Assembly (NCBI GenBank): GCA_000733355.1
Contig: JNVV01000007.1
Span: 1,292,370 to 1,356,369 of the forward strand
Source: Falciphora oryzae
Lineage: Eukaryota > Ascomycota > Sordariomycetes > Magnaporthales > Magnaporthaceae
Reading direction: 5' to 3'
DNA: 64,000 bases
Below the pieces are notes generated by a model. That model saw only the letters and a list, made by a program, of their open reading frames with translations. It was not told the origin of the DNA and searched no databases. The translations under genes were made by a program, and so were the position numbers. This document shows positions 31,713-42,736 of this stretch, piece by piece. Position 1 is the first letter of the stretch. The number at the start of each line of letters is the position of its first letter.

Positions 31713-34672
31713 CTATGAGACGTGAACAAAAGTCCTCTTCCTGGCGTTTTGCGCATCCGTCCCGTCGTCCCAGTTCTCGTCGACGTAGTCCTTGACGCTC
31801 CGCTCGCGCACCTGCATGCCCACGACCTTGAGCGCCGCAATGTTGTAGCCCATCTCATCCTTCTGCCGCTTGAGTGCGCGCCTGAGGCTGGCCCGGATGG
31901 CGTCCAGCGCCACGCGCATCATGCGGCTGGCCACGATCTGCCGGTGGTGAGCCCGTAGCATGAAGAAGAGGATCCGGCATGTGAGCGGCGTGTTCATCTC
32001 GCGTGACGCAAAGATCTCCAGGAACGTGAACAGCGACGGCACCGTTGCGAACGGTAGCACCAGCAGGGCGTCGTGCAGCGCCGACGCCTTGATCCGCTGC
32101 AGCACACCCATGACGTGCGTCTCGGCACTGATATCGCCCAGGGCCACGAACACCGGATGGCGCTGCGGTGGTGCCAGGTTGGGATTTGTGAGCCTCGCCT
32201 GCCGCCATTCCCTCACGATGTTCAGGTCCTGCATCCCTAGCTCTAGAGCCTCTTGTATCCTCTCACCCGCCATGAGCGTCTCGACCGTCTGTTTGGATGC
32301 AGCACCGACCTCGTCGCCCTCTTTTTCTTCGCCATCCTCATCCCGCTCGAGCGAGGTCGTGAGCGTGCTCTCGTACAGCTCCTCGATCTCTTTCTCCTTC
32401 TCTTCCTCCAGGAAGATCTGCTCGTCGGTCTCCTCCCAGACGCGGATGCTCTTGTCGTGGCTCGCACTGACAATGAACCTGCCGCTGCGGCTCACCGCGA
32501 GAGCCCAGACCTCTCCGTGATGACCATCCAGCCGTTGAACCTGCTCAAACTTGTCGCCGTCCCAGTACTTTATCGACCGGTCCTTGCTGGTGCTGAAAAA
32601 GTGGTGCCCATTCCCGTCCGAGTTGTGCGGCACAAAAGCCACCTGGAGGATACTGTCCTGATGTCCAAAGAGGGACTTGTGGCAATCGCCAAAGTCGAGA
32701 CCCCAGATCTTGACATTCTTGTCGGCCGAGCTCGTCACGATGAGTTTGCTGTCGTACGAGATGTCCATACTCAAGACCGGGAGCTTGTGGCCGTAGAGAT
32801 TCAGGTACAGCTTGAGCGAGTCCGTGAAGAACACTTTGACTGTACTGTCTAGGAGAGCCACAGCTAGCATCTTGGCGTCTGGGCTATACCTCAGGCTGAG
32901 AATATCGTCCGACACCTTGAGTACCCTAGTCTGCACCAGCTTGAGCTTTGGGACGGTCCTAGTAGTGCCAAGGACGGGCTCTTGGATAATCCGGAAGTCC
33001 CAGAACTTGGCCGTCTTGTCTGCACTGCCAGTAACCACGGACCGCCCGTCGGGATGGACATGTAGCGACCATATGGCTCCATCGTGCGCAGAGACGCTGT
33101 CCAAGAGGGCTGTAGACGCTACATCGAACAGCTCGAGCTCTCCGCTTTTTGTGCCGACCACCACGACCTTGTCGCCAGGCAGGAAAGCACAGCACAGGGC
33201 GTAGCCGCACTCGAATGTCCGAATACACGTCTGTGTTCTCACGTTCCAGATCTTCAGGCTTCCGTTGGCGGCAGACGCCAGCATTCTGTCGTCGGAGCTC
33301 AAGGCAATTGCTCTGATGTCGGTCCTGTGACCCGGTAGTTCAACCGAGAGCGCCCTTGTGTAATCTTCGGCCTTCTCCTTCTTCGTTTTGCTCTTTTCCC
33401 TGGAGGTAGTGATGTTCCAGAGCTCGATTTGGTTGTTTGTTGTGCCGACCACGAGCTGCAGATCTTTCGTCCCCTGCGTGATAGCCCAGTCAACGGATCT
33501 GGCCTTGCCCGTGGTGCGGACAATGACGTGCTGCATGAAGATGTCGGACACGTCGGCCTGAGAGATATCGTCGGCTTTGTCGCCACCGTCCTCGGCCATT
33601 GCCACGTCGGCATCCTGCTTGGCGCCTTGCTTCTCTCGCCTTCTCTTGCGCTTGCGAGCCAGACTCTTTTTAACTTCGGCCTCTGTCCGCATTCTCCAGA
33701 CCTCGACCGACTTGTCCACGCCATGCACGGCAAAATAGCTCCTTCGCGGATGAAAGCGGATCTCGATTGCTCGATCTTTGCCGTTCCGGTGCAAGGTGCC
33801 GCGATCTTGCAGGATTTGCCCTAGCTTGGAGACCTCGACCTGCTTGGTAGAGGTGAGAAGCGCTGGGACATCTATCGACCACACCTTCAACTCTCCATCG
33901 TTGCCGGCAGTGACGCAAGCGCTGCAGTCCGGGTTGACCCCGAGGGCCCAGCACTCGCCGTTGGTTTGCGTAACGTGGGTCTCGACACAGAATCTCGACG
34001 ACAGGTCCCACAGCTTGATGAGGGAGTCCTTGGCTGTTGTCAGGAGGAACCCTTCTGAGCCCTCACTGTCGACAACCATGGCTAGGGATTCGCTGCCATC
34101 CTCAAGTTCCTCCAGGGCTGGGGGCTCTGGCTCGACGAACTGCAGACCGGTGACTTGATCCTTGTGGCCCCGGAGCTTGTACTGGCCAACCTCGGCAACG
34201 AGGTCCCAGACAATGACGTCGGTGTCTTTAGAGCCGCTCGCGAGTCTAGTGCCGGATTTGTCGAACGCGAGAGCTGTGATGGCCGAGCGGTGGCCGTTGA
34301 AGCTCACAATGATGGTGGAGATCTTGCTATCCCACAGGCGGATGCTCCCATCCTCGTAGCCCACGGCGAAGACATCGGGGTCGGTCTTGCTCTGCGCGAT
34401 GGCGGTCACCTGGGCCTTGCACTTCTCATCCCTCCAGCGCGAGAGGAGCTCGCCCTTCTTGACGTCCCAGCAAAGAACCTCCTCATTGGCCGCCGTGACA
34501 ACCTGGCCGGCGCCAGTTCCCTTCGTCTCCTTGGCGAACCATACGATGTTGGAAGTGCTGGAGCTCACAAGGCCGAACGATTTGGAGTGTTCGAATTTCC
34601 TGGGACGAGAGCCATTAGCAGTATCCCGGAAACACTAGGGGTAGGCCGTACTTACAAGTATGATTTCACCAT
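31713..34672 (-). CDS. U3 snoRNP protein Utp12/Dip2 (WDR3), SSU processome
   Basis: Two exons, 34672-34656 (only 17 nt) and 34599-31713, separated by a 56-nt intron (GTAAGT...TGCTAATG...CCCAG), give 967 residues. The join yields MVKSYLKFEHSKSFGLVSSS, the expected start of WDR3 proteins; without the microexon the frame has no ATG at the right place. Residues ~20-720 hold a double set of WD40 repeats (for example GHRSAITALAFDKSGTRLASG, GHTDIRAIAL-like units, VHPDGRSVVTGSADKTAKFWD). The C-terminal ~150 residues form the Utp12 domain (ALLVLPFATVPSLFTFLEIF, LTCRILFFMLRAHHRQIVAS). A KKSLARKRKRRREK patch is a likely nuclear/nucleolar signal. The protein belongs to the UTP-B subcomplex that starts 18S rRNA processing. 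Divergent from Arpc2. Confidence 0.95.
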
Positions 34673-35042
34673 TTTTGCTGCCTTGCGCCCATAATACTGG
34701 CTGCTCTATTAAGTCAACGCAGCTTTTCGCGACGCACAGCCGCGATGCGCCGCGCATCAGGAACTTTTTTTTTCTTGAGCCGATAAGATAAGCTGCCAAC
34801 TGGGTCGCCCCGCCCGCCCGCATATGCCCGGCTAGCAGAGAAGGGGCGCTTGGACCATCTAGAGCTCGACGTCGTGGCTGGAAAGGGGTGGATCAATTGA
34901 GCACGCTGATGATGTCGGCCCCAGCAGCCAAGCAGACCGACAACCCCACCATGGCCGTGAGCTGGTGAACAGGACAGGGCGCACCCATCAAGGACAGAAC
35001 CAGCACCAGAGCCGACATACCGCCTACCGCCCATCCGCCGCC
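34673..35042. promoter_or_regulatory. Shared divergent promoter, Utp12 / Arpc2
   Basis: The 370 bp between two outward-facing start codons. No recognised element beyond short pyrimidine tracts. Confidence 0.55.
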
Positions 35043-36388
35043 ATGCTTCTCTTGGACTACCAGAACGTGCTGATCCAGTCGGTCTTGACCGAGCGGTTCT
35101 CTGGGTAAGTGTCTAGGTGGGATTTCGAAAGCTCATGGCCTCGACGGCAGAGGATTACGTGGAAGCCTAACGAATCGACTGTCTCTCCAGAGCACCACCC
35201 GTCTCGATCGACCAGACCGTCTCCGACTTTGACGGCGTCATCTTCCACATCTCCACCCCCGAATCCAAGACCAAGATCCTCGTGTCCCTCCAAATAAGGT
35301 GCTGGAAGGATCTCGTGCGGTATGGCGCCGAGCAGGTCCTGAACCGCGAGTATGGCCAATACGTCGCGCCCCCGGAGCCAGGCTACGACTTTTCTGTCAT
35401 GGTCGACCTTGAGAACCTGCCCGCCGAACAGGGTTAGTTACCGAGACACGACCCTCCGTCTCACCCCTCGCCACGCACCGCCACCGTACCTATGGACCTG
35501 TGCCAGCTAACACAGGGCTTGCGAGCCGCCACACCGCAGAGGCACGCGACGAGCTGGTCAAGAAGATCGCCCTCCTGAAGCGCAACGCCATGGCGGCGCC
35601 GTTCGAGCACGCGTACGAGGAGCACTACAAGCTCAAGGAGGCGGCGTCCCAGTACACGTCGGAGGAGGCGCCGCAGGGTGTGCGCGAGGGCGGCGAGGTC
35701 ATGGCCATCCACTACCGCGAGGAGGAGGCCATCTACGTCAAGGCCAGCCACGACCGCGTCACCGTCATCTTCAGCACCATATTCCGCGAGGAGACGGACC
35801 GCATCTACGGAAAGGTCTTCATCCAGGAGTTCGTCGACGCCCGCCGCCGCGCCATCCAGAACGCGCCCCAGGTCCTCTTCCGCAACGACCCGCCTCTCGA
35901 GCTGCAGGGTGTCCCTGGCGTGAGGGACTCTGGGAACGGGGAGATCGGCTATGTGACATTTGGTCAGTGTGTTTCTTGTCGTCCCGTGGAGGATTTGACT
36001 GCTGACAAGTGCCGTTGTTCCTGCCCTACAGTGCTTTTCCCGAGACATTTGACGCCCCAGCGCATGCCAGATGTTATCTCGCATATCCAGACGTTCCGCG
36101 ACTACTTCCACTACCATATCAAGGCATCCAAGGTAAGTCAAATGTGGCCTAGTTCTTGTGACGTACGTTGAAACAAAGTTTAACCCATTATAGGCCTATA
36201 TCCACTCCAGAATGAGACGGCGAACGGCGGACTTCCTTCAAGGTAAGCAAGCATGCAATTTACGTCGCGGTTATGTATCATCATCACTGATTCGTCTCCG
36301 TGCAGTCCTCCGACGGGCTCGCCCCGACAGTGAGGAGAAGGAGCGCAAGACTGCGAGCGGAAGGACTTTCAAGGTCCAGGGAAGCTAA
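35043..36388 (+). CDS. Arp2/3 complex subunit 2 (p34-Arc/Arc35)
   Basis: Six exons: 35043-35104, 35191-35432, 35540-35962, 36032-36132, 36194-36242, 36306-36388, giving 319 residues, the family's normal length. Diagnostic segments in order: MLLLDYQNVLIQSVLTERF at the start, VDLENLPAEQEARDELVKKIALLKRNAMAAPFE in the middle, HYREEEAIYVKASHDRVTVIFSTIFREETDR, VFIQEFVDARRR, and near the end [42 protein letters not shown]. The subunit, with Arc19/ARPC4, forms the core of the Arp2/3 complex, which nucleates branched actin for endocytosis and hyphal growth. All introns are short (61-107 nt) with consensus donors and CAG/TAG acceptors. It converges with the class-V PLP gene, with 200 bp between stops. 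Confidence 0.95.
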
Positions 36389-36588
36389 GTGCTGCGGGTT
36401 ATTTGCGGTTTATAGCAAGGTACCGGGGCTGGCGGTGTTGCCTTTCAGCGAAGCGTCGTGAGTTACAACCAGGTGACCACGCCGCTTACAGTGTAGACTT
36501 TGGACAGATTATGAGAAATTACAATCCAGTTATGATGAGAAATTATATTCCATAAACAGTTACCTCCCCCATTTGCCACCGTATGAAC

Positions 36589-38088
36589 TCACCCTTGCTT
36601 TCTAGAGCTTAACGTTTCATCCAAGGCTTTGACGAAGCCCTCAACCTCATCCACTAGTCGATCATTAGCTACCTTTCAAATGATTCCCACTGAAGGGCAG
36701 AAAGAATTTAGGAGAGAGATTTAGACGGTTAGGTTTCAAAATGCACATACCGGTGTTATAATGGACCATGCTAACCCTGACAACTCCATCGGGGCCCGGC
36801 AGGCCAAGCTGTTCCTGGACCAAGCGAACCGAGTAGAAGCTCCCCCACCTGAAGCCAAAGTTCGTCACCTTCTCGACCGCCTCGACCAGGTCACGAGACG
36901 ACCAGCCCTTCACCGTGAAAGCGATAGTGGGTACGCGGACGGCGCTATCGGCGGTCTTCTCTCCATAGATAGTCACATCGCCAGCGCTGCGATTGCTAAG
37001 GTAGCGCAGCAGCATCTCGGACAGCCTGGTCTCATGGGCCTCGATAGCTGCGACAGCCTGGCCGTCAAGGTAGGAGACGACGGCCGGGATCGCAGCCACG
37101 AGCTCGTAGCTCGCGCCTGCCAGGCCCAGTTTGTCTTCTAGCGTTTTGTGGGCGTTGAAGAAGTGGCCTAGAGACTGAAACTGCGTCTTTGCCCTGTCCG
37201 AGGCGTAGAGCATTGAGATGTGTGGGCCGTAGACCTTGTACCAAGAGAAGGCGTAGAAGTCGACCCCGAGATCCTTCACGTCGACCCGGCGATGGGGCGC
37301 GTACGCCACGGCGTCGACGCAGACGAGAGCGTCCGGGCACCGCGAGTGGGCCGCAGCCGAGACGGCCTTGACGTCGTGGATCGTGCCCAGGATGTTACTC
37401 GCGTGCGTCAGCGTGACCAGCCTGGTCCTGTCGGAGAGCAGCGCGTCCAGGTCCTCGGCCTCGAGACGAGGCGAGGTCCCGGCAGGCGGGGACCACCATT
37501 TCAGCACGAGCTTCTGCCGTTCCGCGAGGGCGACCCAGGGCGCAATGTTGGCCTCGTGGTCGAGCTTGGAGATAACGATCTCATCGCCCTCGTTGAACTG
37601 GAGCGTGTAAGACACATTGCGGAAGAGCTGGGTGGTTGATGAACCAAACACTGTTTTTCAGGGGTAAAGGGTCCAGGTTAGATTCAGCCAGAATTCGTTG
37701 GCTCATCATCAAGACGCAGCCCAACCCAACCTAATCAAGCCAACATGTCTGTCATACCAATCTCGTCGGTAGATGCATTGATGCACTTGGCTGCTGCCTT
37801 GTATCCTTCGCTGTACTTGGCTGTTGATTTTAGGCCCGTGGCATACGATGCCCCTAATTGGACGTTCGAGTTGGTAAGATAGTCCCGAATTCTGAGACAT
37901 GTGTTAGTGAGCATCACAGTAGCCTGGGACGTCCCCCAAGCCACCGAGGGCCAGCCCGTAACATACGCGTCTATGACAGTCCCTAGAGTCTGGCTGCCAC
38001 CAGCGTTGTCGAAGAAGATTTGATCTCCAGCCAGGGCCGGGAAACTGCCCCGCACCTGCGTTATATCAAGCTGCGGCCCGGCAGCCAT
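36589..38088 (-). CDS. Class-V aminotransferase fold PLP enzyme (cysteine-desulfurase-like)
   Basis: Four exons: 38088-37967, 37891-37758, 37650-36751, 36653-36589 (406 residues). Removing the first, 75-nt open intron joins TVIDA to IRDYLTNSNVQLGASY, matching the family. The last intron is best ended at GACTAG (36654), giving the C-terminus VDEVEGFVKALDET; ending it at the earlier CTTCAG would run into a stop after four codons. The PLP site has an Asp in CVDAVAY (about residue 198) and the Schiff-base Lys in FSWYKVYGPH (about residue 224); the usual His before the Lys is Tyr. The family includes cysteine desulfurases, isopenicillin-N epimerases and kynureninases. Substrate is unknown, and I see no loop Cys typical of IscS, so true desulfurase activity is doubtful. 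Start: ATG 38088; the longer frame upstream begins without an ATG. Confidence 0.87.
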
Positions 38089-39379
38089 TGCGCTGAAGCC
38101 GTTGCTGATTGACACACCTTGTGGAACGCTCGGAGGAGAGTAGCCTCAGTATAGACCCGAGTTCAGGACTACTATAGAAGGATGAGTGGAACAGCAACTT
38201 TGGGTCTATGTGGCTTTGATACGCTGGTCGTCTTGGAGAAGAAGGGCATCCGGGCCTGGTGACGAGGTAGTGGAGGTGACGTTCGTCTGATTGATACATG
38301 CAAGTCCGCTCCGCATCTGTTCCCCGATGTCATCGGCCCCGCTCCTCCCCGCTCCCGTCGCAGCTAAGGATAAGTTCGGCCGATTGCTGAGCGCGCATGT
38401 CTGGGGTAGCTCAGGGGCGCCACGCAGGCGGACGCCGTCCTGATGTATTCATGGCAAACACGTGGATAATTCGGGCTGTTGCAAACAATTGGCTTGAAAC
38501 AGATCGCATTGAGCAGTCAACTTGCCAAACCTGGTTGATAAGATATATTCACAATACCCTGCCCGTTTGATCTGGCTCCCCTAAGGCCAACCATATAAGA
38601 GGCTACCACCGCGAGCGCTGGTCCTTGGATTACCGTGGATGGGCGTCTAGGGATGATATTGCATGAACGCCGTAATCATCAACTCCACTCACACCCGGCC
38701 GGGCATGCCTAACAGCTATGATGGCCAGAGAAAAAGCCCGGTTGGTTGTTGGCCGTAGCGCCGAGGAGGAAAATCTTGAAAAAGCACGACCATGCGCGCT
38801 TCCCGCATTAGGGCTACCAAGCTTGAAGCAGGCTGTGAGATCGGAGAAGAGGCATGCATTTTCTCTAACAATGGTTCCGGCGCTTGTCTGCCCATGCGCC
38901 ACATCGGCGATGACTTGCGGCATGAAATAGAGGACCAGGCGCGGCATGCCGCTGTGCCAATTGGGTGCAACACTCGACAAATCCTTGTCCTTGGGCGCAG
39001 TCTCGACCCCATCTTGGGGCAGCCGCGCGCGACCTTGTGCCACTTGAATGCCGCACTTTGATGATGCGAGCAGTGCTCTGTCGCCCAAGGAGAATTACCG
39101 CTGACCGCTTCTGGTTGGACCATACTGTCACCGGGTGGCCTGATATGCGGCTGCTTGGTTGAGCTAGAAAAGTATTTTTTACACTTTGAAGTGGGGGAAA
39201 AAAGTGACGCGATTTCCGTCAACTTTTTTTTATCGGCCGATCTTTGGATCTGTGTGGGGAAAACCCTTGTGCATATAAAAAAAGTCCGCCCGCCTCACCA
39301 CCCGGCGACGACAAGACCAGCGCAACAGCCTGCAACAGCTCCCGGGGATATACCGAAACCCCTCAATTGGAAAGTCAAG
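38089..39379. other. Intergenic, divergent, no gene seen
   Basis: Holds the 5' flanks of the PLP enzyme (-) and Tpa1 (+). The middle (about 38440-38640) is more AT-rich than its surroundings. Overlapping frames at 38630-39222 on both strands show no family signature and are likely chance frames, perhaps old decayed sequence. Confidence 0.55.
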
Positions 39380-41478
39380 ATGAAAAGAAAAGCCGAGACG
39401 CAAGGCCGGCCAAAAAAGCCCTTGAAGAAGAAGACCAAGACAGGTTGGTGCTAACCTCGACGGATGGCCGCCGCGGCGACAAGGCTAGCTCTGGTTGATC
39501 GCAACTGACGGCGCTCAACCTGCCCCTTCTCGCAGAGCTCACCGAAGATGAGGCCAAGCAGAGGTTCCGCAAGGGGCTGTTCGACAAGAGCGTCCGGGAC
39601 AAGTATGCCAGCCAGTACCGAACGTCGACGCCGTACAAGCACAGCGTGATCCACGAGCTTGTCGACGACAAGCTGCTGCGCTCCGTGCGCGCCGAGATCC
39701 GCGACAATGTCTCCTTCACCCCCAAGGAGACCGACATCTACAAGATCCACCAGTCGGGCGACCTCGCCAACCTGGACGGCCTCGACAACGCCGCCCTGGC
39801 CAAGCTGCCGTCGCTGCTGGCTCTCCGCGACGCCATCTACTCGGACACCTTCCGCGCATACGTCTCCCACATCACCGGCTGCGGCGCCCTGAGCGGCCGC
39901 AAGACCGACATGGCCATCAACATCTACACCCCGGGCTGCTACCTGCTGTGCCACGACGATGTCATCGGCAGCCGCCGCGTCAGCTACATCCTGTACCTGA
40001 CCGACCCGGACATGCCCTGGAAGCCCGAGTGGGGCGGTGCCCTGCGCCTGTTCCCCGTCACCGAGCGCAAGGGCGATGGCGGCGCCGTCGCCAAGACGGT
40101 CGAGCCCGACGTCATCAAGGTCATCCCGCCCGCCTGGAACCAGCTCAGCTTCTTCGCGGTGCAGCCAGGCGAGAGCTTCCACGACGTCGAGGAGGTCTAC
40201 CGCCCCGACACCAAGGAGGAGCTCGCGAGCCAGGGCGGCCGCGTGCGCATGGCCATCAGCGGCTGGTTCCACATCCCGCAGATCGGCGAGGAGGGCTACG
40301 TCAAGGGCGCTGAGGAGGCCCAGGTCAAGAACAGCGGCCTGATGCAGCTGCAGGGCAACCCGGACCAGCACGACCTGCCCCGCGACAAGCCCGTGCCGGT
40401 CGAGGAGGGCGACTCGCAGGAGCTGCTTGAGTTCGAGGAGGCCGACCTCGAATTCTTGCTCAAGTACCTGGCCCCGACTTACCTCACACCGGACACACTA
40501 GAGCAGGTGTCGGAGCACTTTGAGGAGAACTCCTTCGTCACCCTCACAGACCTGCTGCATCCAAAGTTCGCGGCTAGGCTACGCGAATACATCACCAAAC
40601 AGGAGGCTGCGAAGGCAAGTCTGCCATCTGGCGCGGCTGGCATTGAGGCCAAAACCGCCTGGAAGGTGGCTCGCCCGCCACACAAGCACCGCTTTCTTTA
40701 CATGCAGTCGGGCGAGACTAAAAAGGGCGAGGAGGAGTCGCCGCTGCGGGAGCTGCTGGACACGCTCCTACCCAGCAGGCAGTTCCGCGCCTGGCTGCAG
40801 ATGGCGACGGGATGCAACATCAAGTCGCACGCCGCGCTCGCGCGCCGGTTCCGAAGAGGAGAGGACTACACCCTCGCCATGGGCCACGAGGGTGACGCCC
40901 GTCTGGAGCTGAACCTCGGTCTGACCCCGACGCCCGGCTGGGGCGACGACGGGGACGAGGAGGATGAAGACGAGGAGGAAGAGGAAGAGGAGGCGGCCGC
41001 CAGCAGCAGCAAGGCCGTCAAGGCAAACGGCAAGTCCAAGGACAAGGGCAAGGGAAAGGAGAAAGCCAAGAGCAAATCTACCGACAAGGCCAAGGCGAAG
41101 GAGAAGGAAAAGAAGGAAGAGGAAGAAGAGCCCGAGGACGTAGGCGGCCACGAGGTGTACATGGCGGGCGAGGACAACGACGAGGACGCGGCCGTGTACA
41201 AGTCCGGGGCGCCCGACGAGGACAACATCCTCTTCTTCCAGGCGGCCGCCTGGAACAAGATGACCATCGTGCTGCGCGACAGCGGCACGCTGCGCTTCGT
41301 CAAGTACGTGAGCAAGAGCGCCAAGGGCGATCGGTGGGACATATCGGCCAACTTTGACATCGAGGACCAGGACGACGATGACGAGGAGGACGAGGGGGCC
41401 GCTGTCGGCATTGTAGATGACTCTTCAGAAGAGGAGTTCAAGGGGTTCTCGCCTAGTGAGGACAGCGATTCGGACTAG
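39380..41478 (+). CDS. Prolyl 3,4-dihydroxylase Tpa1/Ofd1 (OGFOD1 family)
   Basis: Two exons, 39380-39443 and 39536-41478 (668 residues); the 92-nt intron has a GTTGGT donor and CGCAG acceptor. The N-terminal exon encodes a basic nuclear-signal-like MKRKAETQGRPKKPLKKKTK. The Fe(II)/2-oxoglutarate site is complete: H161 and D163 in CHDDVIGSRR, distal His (about 237) in SFHDVEEV, and the 2-OG-binding Arg (about 259) in RVRMAISGWFH. A second, non-catalytic double-stranded helix domain follows, as in Tpa1/OGFOD1. The family hydroxylates a proline of ribosomal protein uS12 (Rps23), affecting translation termination; S. pombe Ofd1 also controls sterol-factor stability by oxygen. Between the two halves of the C-terminal domain is a long Glu/Lys/Asp low-complexity insert (about residues 488-575), larger than I would expect. 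Confidence 0.95.
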
Positions 41479-41962
41479 GTGGCCGAAGTGACCGATATGC
41501 CAGTGTCGTTACGAATGATGTAATGTGAAATACGCTGCTTATTGTGACCATTCATCGGTTTCTGTAGAATTTCCATCATCCCTGACAACCACTCTGCGGC
41601 CTTCATGGATGCTCTCAACCACAATTATTTTCCCTCACATGTCTTGATTTAGCTATTATTTGATGTATAATTCCGCCTTGACTGGTTTCTCACCCATCAT
41701 TTTCTTTTCCATTGTGACGTTTCCTCACCTCTTCTTCCTCATTCGGTTGGTAGGTGTAGGTAGACAATTCAGGTATCAACACACTTGCTCACTCTCGCAT
41801 CCACGGTAAGAGAACGAACATCTTAGTCAGGGGAATGGGTTGTGAGTCGGGCATCAAACTGAACACCGCGCCAATTATTGCAAGTCAACCACACACACGA
41901 GCACTGCGAGACAAGTCGGAAAATACATCGCTTTCCGAGGAAAGGCACAAAAAAAAAAAAAA
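41479..41962. other. Intergenic between Tpa1 and the Mtq2-like gene
   Basis: Holds the Tpa1 3' flank and the leader of the next gene. The right end is an A14 tract that runs straight into the ATG. Confidence 0.65.
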
Positions 41963-42736
41963 ATGCTCCCAACCCCATCAACGTCGCACGTCGACTACGG
42001 GCGCATCTACGAGCCCGCCGAGGACTCGTTCCTGTTCCTGGACACGCTCTCCTCCCCCACAGAGACAGCCTTCCTCACCTCCCGGCTCAGCCCCAGCGAC
42101 GACGCGCCGGCGCCGCTCGTAGTCGAGATCGGCACCGGCTCCGGCGTCGTCGTCGCCTTCGTGGCGGCGCAGTCGCGGCGCATCCTGGGCACGCGGTCCG
42201 CGCTGACGGCGGGCGTCGACGTCAACGCCTTTGCGTGCGCCGCCACCGCCGAGACGGTGCGTCTTGCTACGGCGGAATCTCGGGACGATGCTGCGGGTCT
42301 GTACCTGGGATCCGCGCGCGCGGACCTGGCCTCGGCGCTGCGCCCGGGGTCCGTCGACGTCCTGCTCTTCAACCCGCCCTACGTGCCGACGCCCGAGGCG
42401 CCGCCGCGGCCGGGCGGGCTGATGGAAGGGGAGGAGGGGGTGGACAAGTTTGCGCGCGACTCGCACCTGCTCGAGCTGTCGTACGCGGGCGGCAGGGACG
42501 GCATGGAGACGACGGACCGGCTGATCGACGAGCTGCCGGCGGTGCTGTCGCCCAGGGGCTGCGCGTACGTGCTGCTGTGCAAGCAGAACAGGCCCGAGGA
42601 GGTCAAGGCCAGGATACTGGGCTTCGGGCCCGAGTGGCGCGTCGTCAAGGCCGGGGACAGCGGGAAGCAGGCCGGCTGGGAGAAGCTCCAGATCATCAGG
42701 ATATGGAGGGAGGAGGTGTCGAGTGACGGTCGGTAG
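41963..42736 (+). CDS. HemK-family N5-glutamine methyltransferase, Mtq2-like
   Basis: Single exon, 257 residues. The N-terminus has VYEPAEDSF-like YGRIYEPAEDSFLFLDTL, the signature of Mtq2/HEMK2 proteins. SAM-binding motif I is VVEIGTGSG (residues 53-61) and the catalytic NPPY tetrad is at 137-140; these define the class-I methyltransferases that modify glutamine side chains. In yeast, Mtq2 with its partner Trm112 methylates the GGQ glutamine of release factor eRF1. There is no signal peptide. The start ATG is preceded directly by 14 A. It follows Tpa1, whose family also acts on translation termination, in the same orientation with 484 bp between; this adjacency may be chance. It converges with SmD1. 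Confidence 0.93.
   Translation: MLPTPSTSHVDYGRIYEPAEDSFLFLDTLSSPTETAFLTSRLSPSDDAPAPLVVEIGTGSGVVVAFVAAQSRRILGTRSALTAGVDVNAFACAATAETVRLATAESRDDAAGLYLGSARADLASALRPGSVDVLLFNPPYVPTPEAPPRPGGLMEGEEGVDKFARDSHLLELSYAGGRDGMETTDRLIDELPAVLSPRGCAYVLLCKQNRPEEVKARILGFGPEWRVVKAGDSGKQAGWEKLQIIRIWREEVSSDGR

Noticed and set aside
36690..36750. Shorter last intron of the class-V PLP gene ending at CTTCAG
   Set aside because: It leads to a stop after four codons. The GACTAG acceptor gives a family-like C-terminal helix.
28293..38088. Biosynthetic gene cluster around the monooxygenase and the PLP enzyme
   Set aside because: No backbone synthase, transporter or pathway regulator is nearby, and the genes between them are housekeeping.
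38630..39222. Overlapping frames on both strands upstream of Tpa1
   Set aside because: No recognisable domain. They may be decayed sequence, but nothing supports a gene or transposon.
39451..40371. 306-codon minus-strand open frame
   Set aside because: Antisense to the catalytic domain of Tpa1, whose Fe(II) and 2-oxoglutarate residues are all present.
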